NCBI GenBank assembly: GCA_944325705.1
Contig: CALVBB010000006.1
Span: forward strand, 1-64,000
Length of the DNA stretch: 64,000 nucleotides
Direction: 5' to 3'
DNA from: Candidatus Gastranaerophilales bacterium
Lineage (GTDB): Bacteria; Cyanobacteriota; Vampirovibrionia; Gastranaerophilales; Gastranaerophilaceae
Of the stretch, positions 17,555 to 27,056 are shown in pieces. The position numbers and the translations under genes are program-made. The stretch's first letter is position 1; each line of letters opens with the position of its first letter. The notes beneath the pieces are model-generated. The model was not told where the DNA came from, searched no databases, and was given only the letters and a program-made list of their open reading frames with translations.

Positions 17555-18887
17555 ATTTGCCTATGCAAAAATGTGAAAATATATTCTCTAAAATCTCATC
17601 CGTAATGACTTCCCCTGTGATTTCGTCAAGGAAAAGAAGTGCTGATTTTAAATCTATAGAAATCAAATCCTGCAATTCGTGATTATTTGCAGCCTCAAGC
17701 GCCTGAATAAGACTTTCACGGCATTTCCTAAGACATTCCTGCTGCCGTTTGTTTGTGATAAATTCGGTATCTTCCGCAGAAAAACTGCATACAATATCTT
17801 TTATATGTTTTTTTAAATCCTCAATGCCGCAGCCTGTTGAGGCGGAAATACAGATTGCGTCCTGCGGTTTTTCTTCAGTAAGGTCGCACTTGTTTGCTAT
17901 AACTAAATGTTTTTTGCCTTTTATCAAATCAAGGATTGTCCTATCCTCATCATTCATTCCGCGGCTTGCATCATAAATGAAAAGCACAAGATCCGCTTCA
18001 TCCGCAGATTGTTTGGAGTATTCAATCCCGATTTCTTCAACTTTTCCTACATCCTCGCTTTCTCTGATGCCTGCGGTGTCAATGAGCGTAATTGCAACCT
18101 CCCAGTCGAGATTTTCTTTCAAGACATCCCGCGTGGTTCCGGCAATATCGGTAACAATCGCGCGTTCTACGTTCAAAAGAGTATTAAAAAGCGAGGATTT
18201 GCCGACATTCGGTTTGCCCACAATCGCAATTTTCGCGCCCTGCCTCAGAATATCCGAGGATTTTGCAAATGAAAGAATTTTATCAATTTCTGCGAGCGAT
18301 TTTTTAAAGTTTTCGATTAGGTAAGAATATTCCGGCTCCGCAACATCTTCCGGAAAATCAATTCCTGCAATAATTCTTGAAAGAACTTCAAAAATCTGTT
18401 TTTTTATTTCTTTAATTTTTTCGCCGAGAACGCCTGAGAGGTTTTTTGCAGACTGGATTGCAAAATTTTGAGTTCTGGCATGGATTAAATCTGCAACCGC
18501 TTCCGCCTGCGAAAGGTCAAGTTTTTTGTTCAAAAAAGCACGCTTGGTAAATTCTCCGCGTTCAGCAAGTCTTGCACCGTTTTTTAAAATTAAATCAAGA
18601 ATGTTTCTGACAACGTTAATCCCGCCATGGCAGTGGATTTCGATGACATCCTCTCCAGTGTAGCTGTTCGGATTTCTGAAAGGCAGCACCAGAACTTCAT
18701 CAATCTTTTTCCCGCTATCTTCAATCCACCCATGTGCAATTTTTCCTGCTGTAAGATTTTTTTTTGAAAAAATTTTATTCGCAATCTCAAAGCTTTTATC
18801 GCCGGAAATCCTTATTACACCTACACCGCCTGTCCCAATCGGGGTTGCAATAGCTGCTATTGTTTCAAATTCCTGATTTATATTCAT
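17553..18887 (-). CDS. mnmE: tRNA modification GTPase MnmE
   Basis: About 444 residues from the ATG at 18887 (MNINQEFETIAAIATPIG), where a TATAAT ends 6 bases upstream; the longer frame to 18929 would run through that -10. GKPNVGKSSLFN (G1), DIAGTTRDV (G2/G3), DTAGIRE and NKCDL make the G domain. FCIGK at the end is the conserved C-terminal CxGK. With MnmG it makes the cmnm5/nm5 group on U34 of certain tRNAs; mnmG is not here. Confidence 0.93.
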   Translation of the reverse strand: MNINQEFETIAAIATPIGTGGVGVIRISGDKSFEIANKIFSKKNLTAGKIAHGWIEDSGKKIDEVLVLPFRNPNSYTGEDVIEIHCHGGINVVRNILDLILKNGARLAERGEFTKRAFLNKKLDLSQAEAVADLIHARTQNFAIQSAKNLSGVLGEKIKEIKKQIFEVLSRIIAGIDFPEDVAEPEYSYLIENFKKSLAEIDKILSFAKSSDILRQGAKIAIVGKPNVGKSSLFNTLLNVERAIVTDIAGTTRDVLKENLDWEVAITLIDTAGIRESEDVGKVEEIGIEYSKQSADEADLVLFIYDASRGMNDEDRTILDLIKGKKHLVIANKCDLTEEKPQDAICISASTGCGIEDLKKHIKDIVCSFSAEDTEFITNKRQQECLRKCRESLIQALEAANNHELQDLISIDLKSALLFLDEITGEVITDEILENIFSHFCIGK

Positions 18888-18936
18888 AACTTTATTATAC
18901 ACAAAAATGAAGGCAGAATACTCCGGCATGTAATAA

Positions 18937-18970
18937 AAGAGGCGGACGGATTTTTTTAAATCCGTCCGCC
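18937..18970 (-). terminator. Terminator after the 18981-19595 gene
   Basis: GGCGGACGGATTT (18941-18953) and AAATCCGTCCGCC (18958-18970) make a 13-bp stem. The minus strand continues TCTTTTATT. Confidence 0.8.
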
Positions 18971-18980
18971 GTTGAGATTT

Positions 18981-19595
18981 TTAATAAAAATATTTTAAAA
19001 GCGACAGTGCACTTGAAGCAACATTTGCAAAACTGCTAAACCCGTTTGAACCGGAAGATGAAGCAGACGCGTTTGCAGAAGCTGCCGAGCCGAAGTTTAG
19101 AGCGTTTGAGTATGTCTGGTTCTGTATTCCGCTCAGGAAATTCATATAGTTGTATCTGCGTGAAAGTTCATCATTGATAAGGTCATTTTCTTTTAGTATC
19201 ATATCCTGTGCAAAGGAGCTTATTGCATTGCTTCTGCTGTCCTCAATATCTTTTAATCCGTTCAGGAAGGTTGAGTTGTCATAGTTGCCGAACCTTGAAG
19301 CTACATCATTTTTAAGATTATTTATCATAGGAGTGTAAATACTTTCGATATTTTCTATCCCCTGATTTTTGTAAGCGTTCATCTGGTTTCTTAACTGTGC
19401 TTTTGTGTCGTCTGAAAAGACGTTAATCTGCGGAAGCGATTCTAAAAAAGAATTCTGTGCGTAATCAAAAATCTTTTTCTCCGCATCAGACATATTGTAG
19501 TTTGTATAAACGGTATTTCCCTTTTTGTAAGTAGAGGCTTTAGTCTGACCGTTTATTGAAAAGTTTCCGTTTGTATAAGAGCTTTTTTTTGCCAT
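18981..19595 (-). CDS. Hypothetical protein, 204 aa, Ser/Ala/Asn-rich
   Basis: Family not recognised. It begins MAKKSSYTNGNFSINGQTK, has a helical middle (about 40-165) and a low-complexity Ser/Ala/Gly tail (SAASANASASSSGSNGFSS) with a hydrophobic end. The helical middle with a small Ser-rich tail recalls some virion or tail-associated proteins, but no other phage gene is nearby, so that is only a thought. AAGGAAC precedes the ATG, and it has its own terminator. Confidence 0.6.
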   Translation of the reverse strand: MAKKSSYTNGNFSINGQTKASTYKKGNTVYTNYNMSDAEKKIFDYAQNSFLESLPQINVFSDDTKAQLRNQMNAYKNQGIENIESIYTPMINNLKNDVASRFGNYDNSTFLNGLKDIEDSRSNAISSFAQDMILKENDLINDELSRRYNYMNFLSGIQNQTYSNALNFGSAASANASASSSGSNGFSSFANVASSALSLLKYFY

Positions 19596-19737
19596 AAAAT
19601 TGTTCCTTTCGTTTTTTTAATTTAAGGAACAATATTTAGAAAAAAATGAATAAGGCGCACATTTATTATATCATACAAATTGAGTATTTGTCCAGCATTT
19701 GTATTTTGAATATTTATTTTTAAGCTATAATTAAGTT

Positions 19738-21504
19738 ATGGAGAATATGAGTTTAGAAGAAATAACAAATCTGGTATCTGAAAAAAAGTTTGAGGAAGCA
19801 AAAGCCGAACTTGAAAAGTTTGCGGCTGATGATGAAAAGCATATAGAAGCGCTGAAGCTTCTCGGGCTTTGCAATATAAATCTTGAGAAATATAAAGAAG
19901 CGCAGAGCAACTTTGAAACCGTTGTAAAATACAAGGCTGATGATGCGCTCAGCTGGTTTTATCTTGCAACATGTTATGATAATCTTGAGGATTTACTTCA
20001 TGCTAAATCGGCCTACCTTGAGGTTATAAAACTCAGGGACAGCTATGTTGAAGCTTATAAATGTCTTGCGGTTCTCTGTGTAAAAACCGAAGAACCGGAG
20101 GAAGCTGTTGAATACGGTAAAAAAGCCCTTGAATACTGTACGGACGATTACACAATCTATTACATAATCGGTACAGCTTATATGTCGATGAAAAAGTTTG
20201 AAGAAAGCCTTGAGTATCTTGAAAAAGCTCTTGAACTTAAACCGGATCACTCCCAGCTTTATAACAATCTCGGCACTTCCTATATTACTATCGGTAATCT
20301 GGATAAGGCCTATGAAAGTTTTGTAAAAGCAAGCGAACTCGATCCTTCAAACTCAATTACATACTATAACGTTGCCTCAATTCTCCAGATGAAGGGCGAG
20401 CATAAAAAAGCGTGTGAATATTTTATAAAAGCTTATGAGATAGAGCCTTCTGACAGTTATCTTATTGCACTTGCGCTTTCTGAAACAAAAATTGAGGACT
20501 GGGATAATGCGATTAAGCACTACAATATTCTCGTAACTCATTTTCCTGAAAAGCAGAATTTTAAGTATAATCTTGCCTGCTGTTATGAAATGAAGGGTGA
20601 ATACAGACTTGCCATAGGGATTATGATTAATCTTGTTATGCTTAACCCGAAATCTGCTGCCATGTCACAGAAGCTTGCGAGTTTGTTTATGAAGATTAAC
20701 CAGCCTTTGAAGGCGAAAGAAATTTATGAAAAAATGATTTTGATGGGCAATGTTTCATTTGATATTTACAATGAATTTGCTCACATCTGCCTTATGACGC
20801 GTGATATTGACAGGGCGGAAAAGATTTTGAAAAAAGTTATTGCCCTGAAACCCGAATGTGCATCTGCCCACAAAGATTTAGGGGCAATATATTTAAGTAA
20901 AAGGCTTTTCGATTATGCAAAGGATGAGTTTGAACAGGCTCTTAAGATTGCACCGGATGACTTTGGCGTGGTGTTTGAATATGCCAATTATCTGCATGCC
21001 ACAACTGACTTTAAGGAAGCAGACCGGTATTATGCGCTTGCGCTCGGCATGAAACCTGAGGACGGCGAGGTACTGGCATTTTCTGCGCTGAATAAAATGC
21101 TTATGGGTGATCTTGAGGTTGCCAAAATTCAGATTACAAAAGCTATTGAAAAATCTGTTCAGAGCGGATTTCTGTTATTTATTGCAGGGAACATAAGGTA
21201 TCTTATGAAAGATTACGAGGATGCAAAAATGTTTCTTGTTAAATCCCTTGAGCTTGAGGACAACAATGACACTAAAAATCTTCTGGCTCTTTGCTATTTT
21301 GAACTCGGTGATTTTGAACAGGCAAAAAATATTTTTCAGAAGCTTTACGAAAAAAGCCCGAACAATCTTAACCTGCTTTTAAATATTGCAAAATGTCAGG
21401 AGAAGCTCGGCAAGAAAGATGAAGCTCTGAAAACTCTTGACAAAGTCGTTGATGTTTTCCCTGAATGTGAAGAAGCCCACGAGATGATTAGAGCTCTGTC
21501 ATAG
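19738..21504 (+). CDS. TPR-repeat protein
   Basis: 588 residues, almost entirely tetratricopeptide repeats (for example SWFYLATCYDNLEDLLHAKS and YNNLGTSYITIGNLDKAYES), about 15-16 units. No signal peptide, membrane segment or enzymatic domain. Such proteins scaffold protein-protein contacts; partner unknown. A TATAAT (19726-19731) ends 6 bases before the ATG, so it is probably leaderless. A second, smaller TPR protein lies at 62.8-63.6 kb. Confidence 0.85.
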   Translation: MENMSLEEITNLVSEKKFEEAKAELEKFAADDEKHIEALKLLGLCNINLEKYKEAQSNFETVVKYKADDALSWFYLATCYDNLEDLLHAKSAYLEVIKLRDSYVEAYKCLAVLCVKTEEPEEAVEYGKKALEYCTDDYTIYYIIGTAYMSMKKFEESLEYLEKALELKPDHSQLYNNLGTSYITIGNLDKAYESFVKASELDPSNSITYYNVASILQMKGEHKKACEYFIKAYEIEPSDSYLIALALSETKIEDWDNAIKHYNILVTHFPEKQNFKYNLACCYEMKGEYRLAIGIMINLVMLNPKSAAMSQKLASLFMKINQPLKAKEIYEKMILMGNVSFDIYNEFAHICLMTRDIDRAEKILKKVIALKPECASAHKDLGAIYLSKRLFDYAKDEFEQALKIAPDDFGVVFEYANYLHATTDFKEADRYYALALGMKPEDGEVLAFSALNKMLMGDLEVAKIQITKAIEKSVQSGFLLFIAGNIRYLMKDYEDAKMFLVKSLELEDNNDTKNLLALCYFELGDFEQAKNIFQKLYEKSPNNLNLLLNIAKCQEKLGKKDEALKTLDKVVDVFPECEEAHEMIRALS

Positions 21505-21693
21505 TTTTTCCGGTGTTATACAAATTTTATCAGGTATAATTTGGAATACCGGCGCCGTATTTGAAAAGCCAGCACAATTTTAGCGCAATAAAAAAGGCAG
21601 TTGTGATACCGCCTGAAATAACCAGATTTTTACACTATGTAAGTGTTCAGAAAGGAAGTGCAGGCTTTCTTTGCCTGCTATGTAGTCTTTTGT

Positions 21694-22566
21694 TTATTCT
21701 CCGAGATTTATCTGGGAGAACTGTACAATTTTATTTTTGCCGCGTTTTTTAGCATTGTATAATGCGTGTTCTGCGTAGCGGATAATTGTATTAACATCTT
21801 CATCCATATTTTCAAGGCAAGGGTAGGTTGAAATCCCGCCTGAAATTGTAATAGGATGTCTTTCTTCTTCTCCTGCCGGAATAAATTCCATCTTTTCAAT
21901 GTCGCGTCTGAAACGTTCTGCAAAAAGAAACGCATTTTCTTCCGAGGTGTTCGGCAGGATTAAAAGGAATTCCTCATCGCCGTAGCGGGTTAGAATATCC
22001 TCTTTTCTGATAAGCTGTTTCAACTTGTCTGCAATGGAGCGCAGAAGTACATCCCCCCAATCGTAGCCGTAAATATCATTTACAACTTTGAAAAAGTCTA
22101 AGTCAAACAACAGGCATGAAAGCTTTGTACCGTAGCGTTTTGCCCTTGACATTTCCTGTTCAAGACGCTCGTGAAGATATTTTCTATTGTGAAGTCCTGT
22201 AAGTTCATCGGTTGTTGAAACCTGTAAGAGTTTTTCTCTGAGTTCTCTGACTTTTAAAAGTGATTTTGCCCTGATTAAGAGTTCCTCGTTATCAACAGGT
22301 GTTTTTATTAAGTCATAAGTTACCGCTCTCACAGTTGTGCCTTTGAACGGTTCACCTATGAATAATACAGGCGCTTTGAATTTTGTGACCATCAAGACAT
22401 CCTTAATATTCGGAACATCTTCTATCACAATAAGCGCAGGGTTAAGCATTTCGTAATCTTTTAACTTTTCTGCATCCTCTATTCTGACGTTTGTTTCGTC
22501 AATTTGTGCCAGAACATCAGCTAAATCGGATGACTTTTTGCTTGTATATACAATAATATTTCTCAT
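21694..22566 (-). CDS. GGDEF-domain protein with variant GDEEF motif
   Basis: 290 residues. Residues 1-110 look like a degenerate receiver domain (no clear phospho-acceptor pocket). The GGDEF domain follows: DELTGLHNRKYL, then DLDFFKVVNDIYGYDWGD. The signature reads RYGDEEF (about residues 190-196) instead of RYGGDEF, so the second Gly is Asp. RKED, five residues earlier, is an intact inhibitory site. Active diguanylate cyclases make c-di-GMP; the altered motif may reduce activity. AGGA lies upstream of the ATG. Confidence 0.85.
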   Translation of the reverse strand: MRNIIVYTSKKSSDLADVLAQIDETNVRIEDAEKLKDYEMLNPALIVIEDVPNIKDVLMVTKFKAPVLFIGEPFKGTTVRAVTYDLIKTPVDNEELLIRAKSLLKVRELREKLLQVSTTDELTGLHNRKYLHERLEQEMSRAKRYGTKLSCLLFDLDFFKVVNDIYGYDWGDVLLRSIADKLKQLIRKEDILTRYGDEEFLLILPNTSEENAFLFAERFRRDIEKMEFIPAGEEERHPITISGGISTYPCLENMDEDVNTIIRYAEHALYNAKKRGKNKIVQFSQINLGE

Positions 22567-22731
22567 AACAAATCCTTATTATAAATTCTCTCTAAATTGA
22601 GTTTAACACTTGATGAGGCTTATATCAATTTGTTACAAATTTTTAATATAAAAAACAAAATTTCGGAAGAACTGGAAAAGTTATTTATATTCTTAATTTG
22701 CATAAAAGATTTGTCGTGTTAAAATCGATTT

Positions 22732-23265
22732 ATGAGCAGTGAAAATTTTACCGTAAAAATAGAGAGAATGAAGCAGACAGATATTGATGCGGTCTGTGCA
22801 ATCGAGGAAAAAGCCTACGGGGAACATCACTGGTCAAAGGAGTCTTTTTTCAATGAACTTTCAAATGAACTTGCGCGGTATTATTCCGCCTTTGATGAAA
22901 ACGGAACGCTCGCAGGTTATGCCGGAAGCTGGCAGATTCTTGAAGAGGCGCATATTACAAATGTTGCAGTTCATCCGGATTTTCGCAGACGCCATATTGG
23001 TGAAGCGCTTTTGTACAGTATCATTAAAGATTGTATGGCGAACGGGGTTAAATATATTACACTTGAGGTCAGAGTGAGCAACACCCCTGCAATAAACCTT
23101 TATGAAAAATACGGGTTTAAATCTCTCGGAACCAGAAAAGGCTACTACCAGAATAATAATGAAGATGCCTTAATAATGTGGACAGAAAATATATTTTACG
23201 ATAAGTTTAAGTTGCAGTTTGAGAAGAACGCAGAGCACTTAAAAGGAACTGTTAATATCTTATGA
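22732..23265 (+). CDS. rimI: Ribosomal protein S18 N-acetyltransferase-like (GNAT)
   Basis: 177 residues. TNVAVHPDFRRRHIGEALL is the acetyl-CoA pyrophosphate loop; LEVRVSNTPAINLYEKYGFK and TRKGYYQNNNEDALIMW match the RimI subfamily. It acetylates N-terminal Ala of S18 or similar targets. It carries a C-terminal extension of about 25 residues. TAAAAT (22720-22725) ends 6 bases before the ATG. It overlaps bioY by 4 bases. Confidence 0.85.
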   Translation: MSSENFTVKIERMKQTDIDAVCAIEEKAYGEHHWSKESFFNELSNELARYYSAFDENGTLAGYAGSWQILEEAHITNVAVHPDFRRRHIGEALLYSIIKDCMANGVKYITLEVRVSNTPAINLYEKYGFKSLGTRKGYYQNNNEDALIMWTENIFYDKFKLQFEKNAEHLKGTVNIL

Positions 23266-23933
23266 CAGAAGAAGCACAGATAAAAAGATTACGTGTAAGA
23301 ACAGTAAAGCCTAAAAAAAGAAAAGGGGTAAGACTCGGAGTAGGAAGTCTTGTCCTGCTTATTTTTTGTTCTTTTTTAATTGTAATTGCGACATTTTTGC
23401 AGCTTGATGTTACGCATTTTATTATTCCTTCTAAACTCTTTACTGGTGAACCGCTTACTATAAAAGATTTTATTTTCACATACAAGTATATTCCGCAGGT
23501 TCCGGCAATCCTTTTCATAACAGGGCTTCTCGGCAGACGGCTGGGGATTACAAGTATACTGCTCTATATAATAACCGGTTTGTTTTTTATGCCGGTATTT
23601 GCACTGGGCGGCGGCTGGAGATATATTTTTGAATTCGGATTCGGTTATATTATCGGGTATTTGCCTGCGGCTTTTGCTGCCAGTACTATCCTTAAGCGCG
23701 GATATTCCTATAAAAATACAGCCAAAGCTGTTCTTGCAGGAGTATTAACTATTCATGCAACAGGTGTTTTATATATGATTTTGCTGGCTTTTCTGAAACA
23801 CATGGGGCTCAGTTTTATATTTGACTGGATAATTTCGCAGAGCGGTATAAAAATTCTTTATGACTTTGTGTTCAGCTATCTTGCTGTTCTGGTTGCAAAG
23901 TATGCAAGAATAATTCTCTGGCTTTACCTGTAA
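23262..23933 (+). CDS. bioY: BioY family biotin transporter
   Basis: 223 residues. A basic N-terminus (KRLRVRTVKPKKRKG) is followed by about six hydrophobic segments; PVFALGGGWRYIFEFGFGYI and IGYLPAAFAAS match the BioY core region. BioY is the substrate-binding membrane subunit of an ECF-type or standalone biotin importer. No BioM/BioN ATPase or permease is adjacent. It starts inside the rimI stop (ATGA overlap), so it is translationally coupled. Confidence 0.78.
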   Translation: MTEEAQIKRLRVRTVKPKKRKGVRLGVGSLVLLIFCSFLIVIATFLQLDVTHFIIPSKLFTGEPLTIKDFIFTYKYIPQVPAILFITGLLGRRLGITSILLYIITGLFFMPVFALGGGWRYIFEFGFGYIIGYLPAAFAASTILKRGYSYKNTAKAVLAGVLTIHATGVLYMILLAFLKHMGLSFIFDWIISQSGIKILYDFVFSYLAVLVAKYARIILWLYL

Positions 23934-23961
23934 TTCTTAGTGCGCGTTTAGAGGGAAGTTT

Positions 23962-24285
23962 TTAATACTGGAAATACCGGTCAAAATCAATGTCGTCAAA
24001 GCAGCACAGAAGTTTGTAGACTTCATTGTCCTCATCCATTCTCATAAACTGATAGTTATCAAACTTCCAGTATTTCGGGTTAATCCCTATTACGCGGACA
24101 ATGCCTTCATCTTTGAGTATTTGCAGTTTTTTCTTAACTGTTTCAAGCGGAAGCTCAACGAGTTTTGCAAGTTCTACCGCTGTAATTCCTTTGTCGCTGG
24201 AGCATTTTTCCGGTGTCATAAACATCAATTCCAGCCCGACTTTTTTTAGTTCTTTGTCGTCTATTTCCGATTCATACTCATACAT
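23962..24285 (-). CDS. Winged-helix DNA-binding protein
   Basis: 107 residues. Residues 30-70 (DKGITAVELAKLVELPLETVKKKLQILKDEGIVRVIG) form a winged helix-turn-helix of the MarR/ArsR-like fold. The ends are acidic. No ligand domain. TAAAAT ends 6 bases before the ATG. It is transcribed divergently from the 24441 gene, whose control region it shares. Confidence 0.65.
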   Translation of the reverse strand: MYEYESEIDDKELKKVGLELMFMTPEKCSSDKGITAVELAKLVELPLETVKKKLQILKDEGIVRVIGINPKYWKFDNYQFMRMDEDNEVYKLLCCFDDIDFDRYFQY

Positions 24286-24440
24286 AAATAAATTTTATAA
24301 TAAAATGCAGTTTTTTTATCATATTTTTAGAGTAATTTGCGCTTTTTAGAGGATGTATTAACCATGTGATTATGAATATTCATAAAATTTTACATTTTTT
24401 AGCGGTAAAAAATTTTTTGTTTTTATTTTAAAATAATCGT

Positions 24441-25097
24441 ATGAGTGCAAACAAAGACAGCGGAGATATATTTGAAAAATTTTCAGGTTCACAACCCCAC
24501 TGGTTTTTGACGCCGAAAAATGTGGCGCCTTCTATACCGGTTACCCCGCTTCACAGGCTTAACGGGTATGATTCAGGGTTGCTTGAAGCCAGCGCTGATT
24601 TGAAAGCCGGCGTGGATGAAACATTAAGTCTTGAATACCGCATAAAAAATCATGAACAGACGCTTGCGGATTTAAAAAATAAAATACAGATAGCCGAGCG
24701 CGCTCATAACCAGCAGGATATGCTGACATTCGGCGTGAAAAAGCAGAGAATTGAAAAAGAATTAAAGGAGCTTAACCGTGAACTTGCGGCAAGACAGATT
24801 TCACCTCAAAAATCTAATGTTGTAAGCATTAATTCTGCCAGAAAGTCATCTCCGTTTGCTATTTTTAAAAGATTTGTACGCAGACATATTCTTGCGAAAG
24901 TTTCGAAAAAGTTTGGTTCGCTGGTTGCAATGAGTGATTCGCTGGAGACACTGCGTAATATTAATCAGAACGTTGATGAATTAATGCGGCTGAAATCACC
25001 TTACGGCGAAACCGCACAGAATTACAAAAAATTAACTGAATACCTTTCCCGCGCAAATAAAATTCATTCACAAATCAGCAGGTCTATAAAAAAGTGA
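24441..25097 (+). CDS. Hypothetical coiled-coil protein, 218 aa
   Basis: Family not recognised. It begins MSANKDSGDIFEKFSGSQPH; residues 55-115 (HEQTLADLKNKIQIAERAHN...) are strongly helical or coiled coil, and there is a basic region near 130-150. No signal peptide. TAAAAT (24429-24434) ends 6 bases before the ATG. Divergent from the winged-helix gene. Confidence 0.6.
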   Translation: MSANKDSGDIFEKFSGSQPHWFLTPKNVAPSIPVTPLHRLNGYDSGLLEASADLKAGVDETLSLEYRIKNHEQTLADLKNKIQIAERAHNQQDMLTFGVKKQRIEKELKELNRELAARQISPQKSNVVSINSARKSSPFAIFKRFVRRHILAKVSKKFGSLVAMSDSLETLRNINQNVDELMRLKSPYGETAQNYKKLTEYLSRANKIHSQISRSIKK

Positions 25098-25187
25098 AGT
25101 GTGAAGGAGTGAAGGGGTGGCGGCGAAGTTGAACGAGTGAATGATTTAAAGGTCAACCCTTTAGAGGGTAAATGGATGAACTAAACA

Positions 25188-25268
25188 CAGGAATAGTTGT
25201 ATTTGTTTTCGAAACGATAGCGGGAGCAGAGCGGGAGTGTGTTGAAAAAATTAATACAACTGTTCCTG
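25188..25268 (-). repeat. Hairpin element 4 (reverse orientation)
   Basis: CAGGAATAGTTGTATT (25188-25203) pairs with AATACAACTGTTCCTG (25253-25268), with one T-G wobble. The loop is the complement of the conserved core. It lies between two plus-strand genes, just upstream of gatA, without a module attached. An apparent ORF across 25172-25405 is only this repeat. Confidence 0.85.
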
Positions 25269-25418
25269 ATAAGAAGCAAAGCTGCGTCGAATTGGTAAAT
25301 CCGACTTACTTTTCTTATCGTCTTTTTAACATTTCCTTGCTAATTTCCCATGTTTATTCTAAAATTTTTGCAGAAGCCCCGCTGCGGGGATTAAGGAATG
25401 ACTAGCTAAGGAGATACT

Positions 25419-26882
25419 ATGAACGAGCTTTTGAAAAAATCGGCTGCCGAACAAAGCAAAGCCTTAAAAAATAAAGAAGTTTCAGCTGTTGAATTGACTA
25501 ATGCGGCTTTTGAAAGAATTACAGAACTCGATGGAAAACTCGGGGCGTTTAATTCTCTCACAAAAGAAACTGCACTTGAAACAGCAAAAAAAGTTGATGA
25601 AAAAATCGCAAAAGGGGAAGAATTGCCGCTTCTTGCGGGAATTCCTCTTGCATTGAAAGATAATATGAATCTTAAAGGCTCAAGAACTACTGCTTCAAGC
25701 AAAATCTTAGAAAACTTTGTATCTCCTTTCAATGCAACGGTAACCGAAAAACTCCTCGGCAACCTTGTTCCTATTGTAGGGAAAGCAAACCTTGATGAAT
25801 TCGCAATGGGTTCTTCTAATGAAAACTCGGCTTTCAAAAAAGTTCATAACCCTTGGAATTTGAATAAAGTTCCCGGCGGCTCCTCAGGCGGTTCTGCGGC
25901 ATCCGTTTCTTCCTGTGAAGCTACACTTGCGCTCGGTTCTGATACCGGTGGTTCAATCAGACTTCCGGCTTCTTTCTGCGGAATTGTCGGCATGAAACCG
26001 ACCTACGGCAGAGTTTCCCGCTACGGATTAATTGCGTTTGCGTCATCTCTCGACCAGATAGGGCCTTTTGCAAGAACTGTTGAAGATGCAGCTAACCTTC
26101 TTGAAGTCATCTCCGGTCATGACCCGAAAGACAGCACTTCTTTAAATCTGCCTGTTGAACACTACGCAGCACACTTGAATGATGATATTAAAGGCTTAAA
26201 AGTTGGTGTTATTAAAGAACTTATGTCGGAAGGGCTTTCTGCAGATGTTCAAAAAGCTATGGAAAAAGCTATTGAAGATTACAAAAAACTCGGTGCTGAA
26301 ATTGTTGAAGTTTCTTTGCCTAAGTTAAAATATTCAATCGGAATTTACTATATACTTGCAACCGCTGAATGTTCTTCAAACCTTGCAAGATTTGACGGTG
26401 TAAGATACGGCTACAGGCACCCTGATTCAAAAAACCTTATGGAAATGTACACCAAAACAAGGGCGGAAGGCTTTGGCCCTGAAGTAAAACGTCGTATAAT
26501 GCTCGGAACTTACGCATTGTCTTCAGGCTACTATGACGCTTACTATAAAAAAGCCCAGCAGATGAGAGCGCTGGTAACAGAGGATTTCAGAGAAGCGTTT
26601 AAAAAGGTTGACATCCTGATTTCGCCGACCTGCCCGAATACGGCGTTTGACCTCGGTGCAAAATCATCAGATCCTTTGCAGATGTATTTAACTGATATTG
26701 CAACAATTTCTGCAAACCTTGCAGGAATTCCGGGCTTAAGTGTTCCTGCAGGATTTGACTGTGACGGTATGCCGATAGGCTTGCAAATCCTTGCCCCTCA
26801 ATTGCAAGAAAGCAGATTATTCAATGCTGCTCATAAATTTGAGCGTGCAAACGATTACTATCTGCAGCTTGCAAAGATATAA
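25419..26882 (+). CDS. gatA: Glu-tRNA(Gln)/Asp-tRNA(Asn) amidotransferase subunit A
   Basis: 487 residues. The amidase triad is visible: Lys in LALKDNMNLKGSRTT, Ser in GGSSGGSAASVS, and Ser in GSDTGGSIRLPASFCG. GatA frees ammonia from Gln for GatB to amidate misacylated tRNA. AAGGAG precedes the ATG. gatB and gatC are not in the window. Confidence 0.93.
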   Translation: MNELLKKSAAEQSKALKNKEVSAVELTNAAFERITELDGKLGAFNSLTKETALETAKKVDEKIAKGEELPLLAGIPLALKDNMNLKGSRTTASSKILENFVSPFNATVTEKLLGNLVPIVGKANLDEFAMGSSNENSAFKKVHNPWNLNKVPGGSSGGSAASVSSCEATLALGSDTGGSIRLPASFCGIVGMKPTYGRVSRYGLIAFASSLDQIGPFARTVEDAANLLEVISGHDPKDSTSLNLPVEHYAAHLNDDIKGLKVGVIKELMSEGLSADVQKAMEKAIEDYKKLGAEIVEVSLPKLKYSIGIYYILATAECSSNLARFDGVRYGYRHPDSKNLMEMYTKTRAEGFGPEVKRRIMLGTYALSSGYYDAYYKKAQQMRALVTEDFREAFKKVDILISPTCPNTAFDLGAKSSDPLQMYLTDIATISANLAGIPGLSVPAGFDCDGMPIGLQILAPQLQESRLFNAAHKFERANDYYLQLAKI

Positions 26883-26910
26883 CAAGTCGGTTTCATTTGT
26901 AAAGGAGTTT

Positions 26911-27007
26911 GTTAACTTTTCATTGCTACCCCTCCTCGAAATCAAAGATTTCGGTCCTCCCGCAAGGGAGGACAAAATAATAAAATTCATTGCAATAAAA
27001 AGTTAAC
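26911..27007. repeat. Palindrome-flanked repeat element
   Basis: GTTAACTTTTCATTGC (26911-26926) pairs with GCAATAAAAAGTTAAC (26992-27007), with one mismatch. Inside are two small hairpins, GAAATC-AAA-GATTTC and TCCTCCC-GCAA-GGGAGGA. The inner part resembles the dispersed repeat that borders the PriA cassette. It follows gatA. Confidence 0.65.
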
Positions 27008-27056
27008 AATACCATTGTAAAGGGAGTGGATCCACAAAGTAGTGGAGTGGATATTA

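Noticed and set aside
18981-19595. Prophage remnant
   Set aside because: The helical, Ser-rich protein slightly resembles virion proteins, but there is no integrase, terminase, portal or lysis gene anywhere near.
25172-25405. ORF of 77 codons on the plus strand
   Set aside because: It runs through hairpin element 4, has no ribosome site or promoter, and its ETIAGAERE stretch is simply the repeat core translated.
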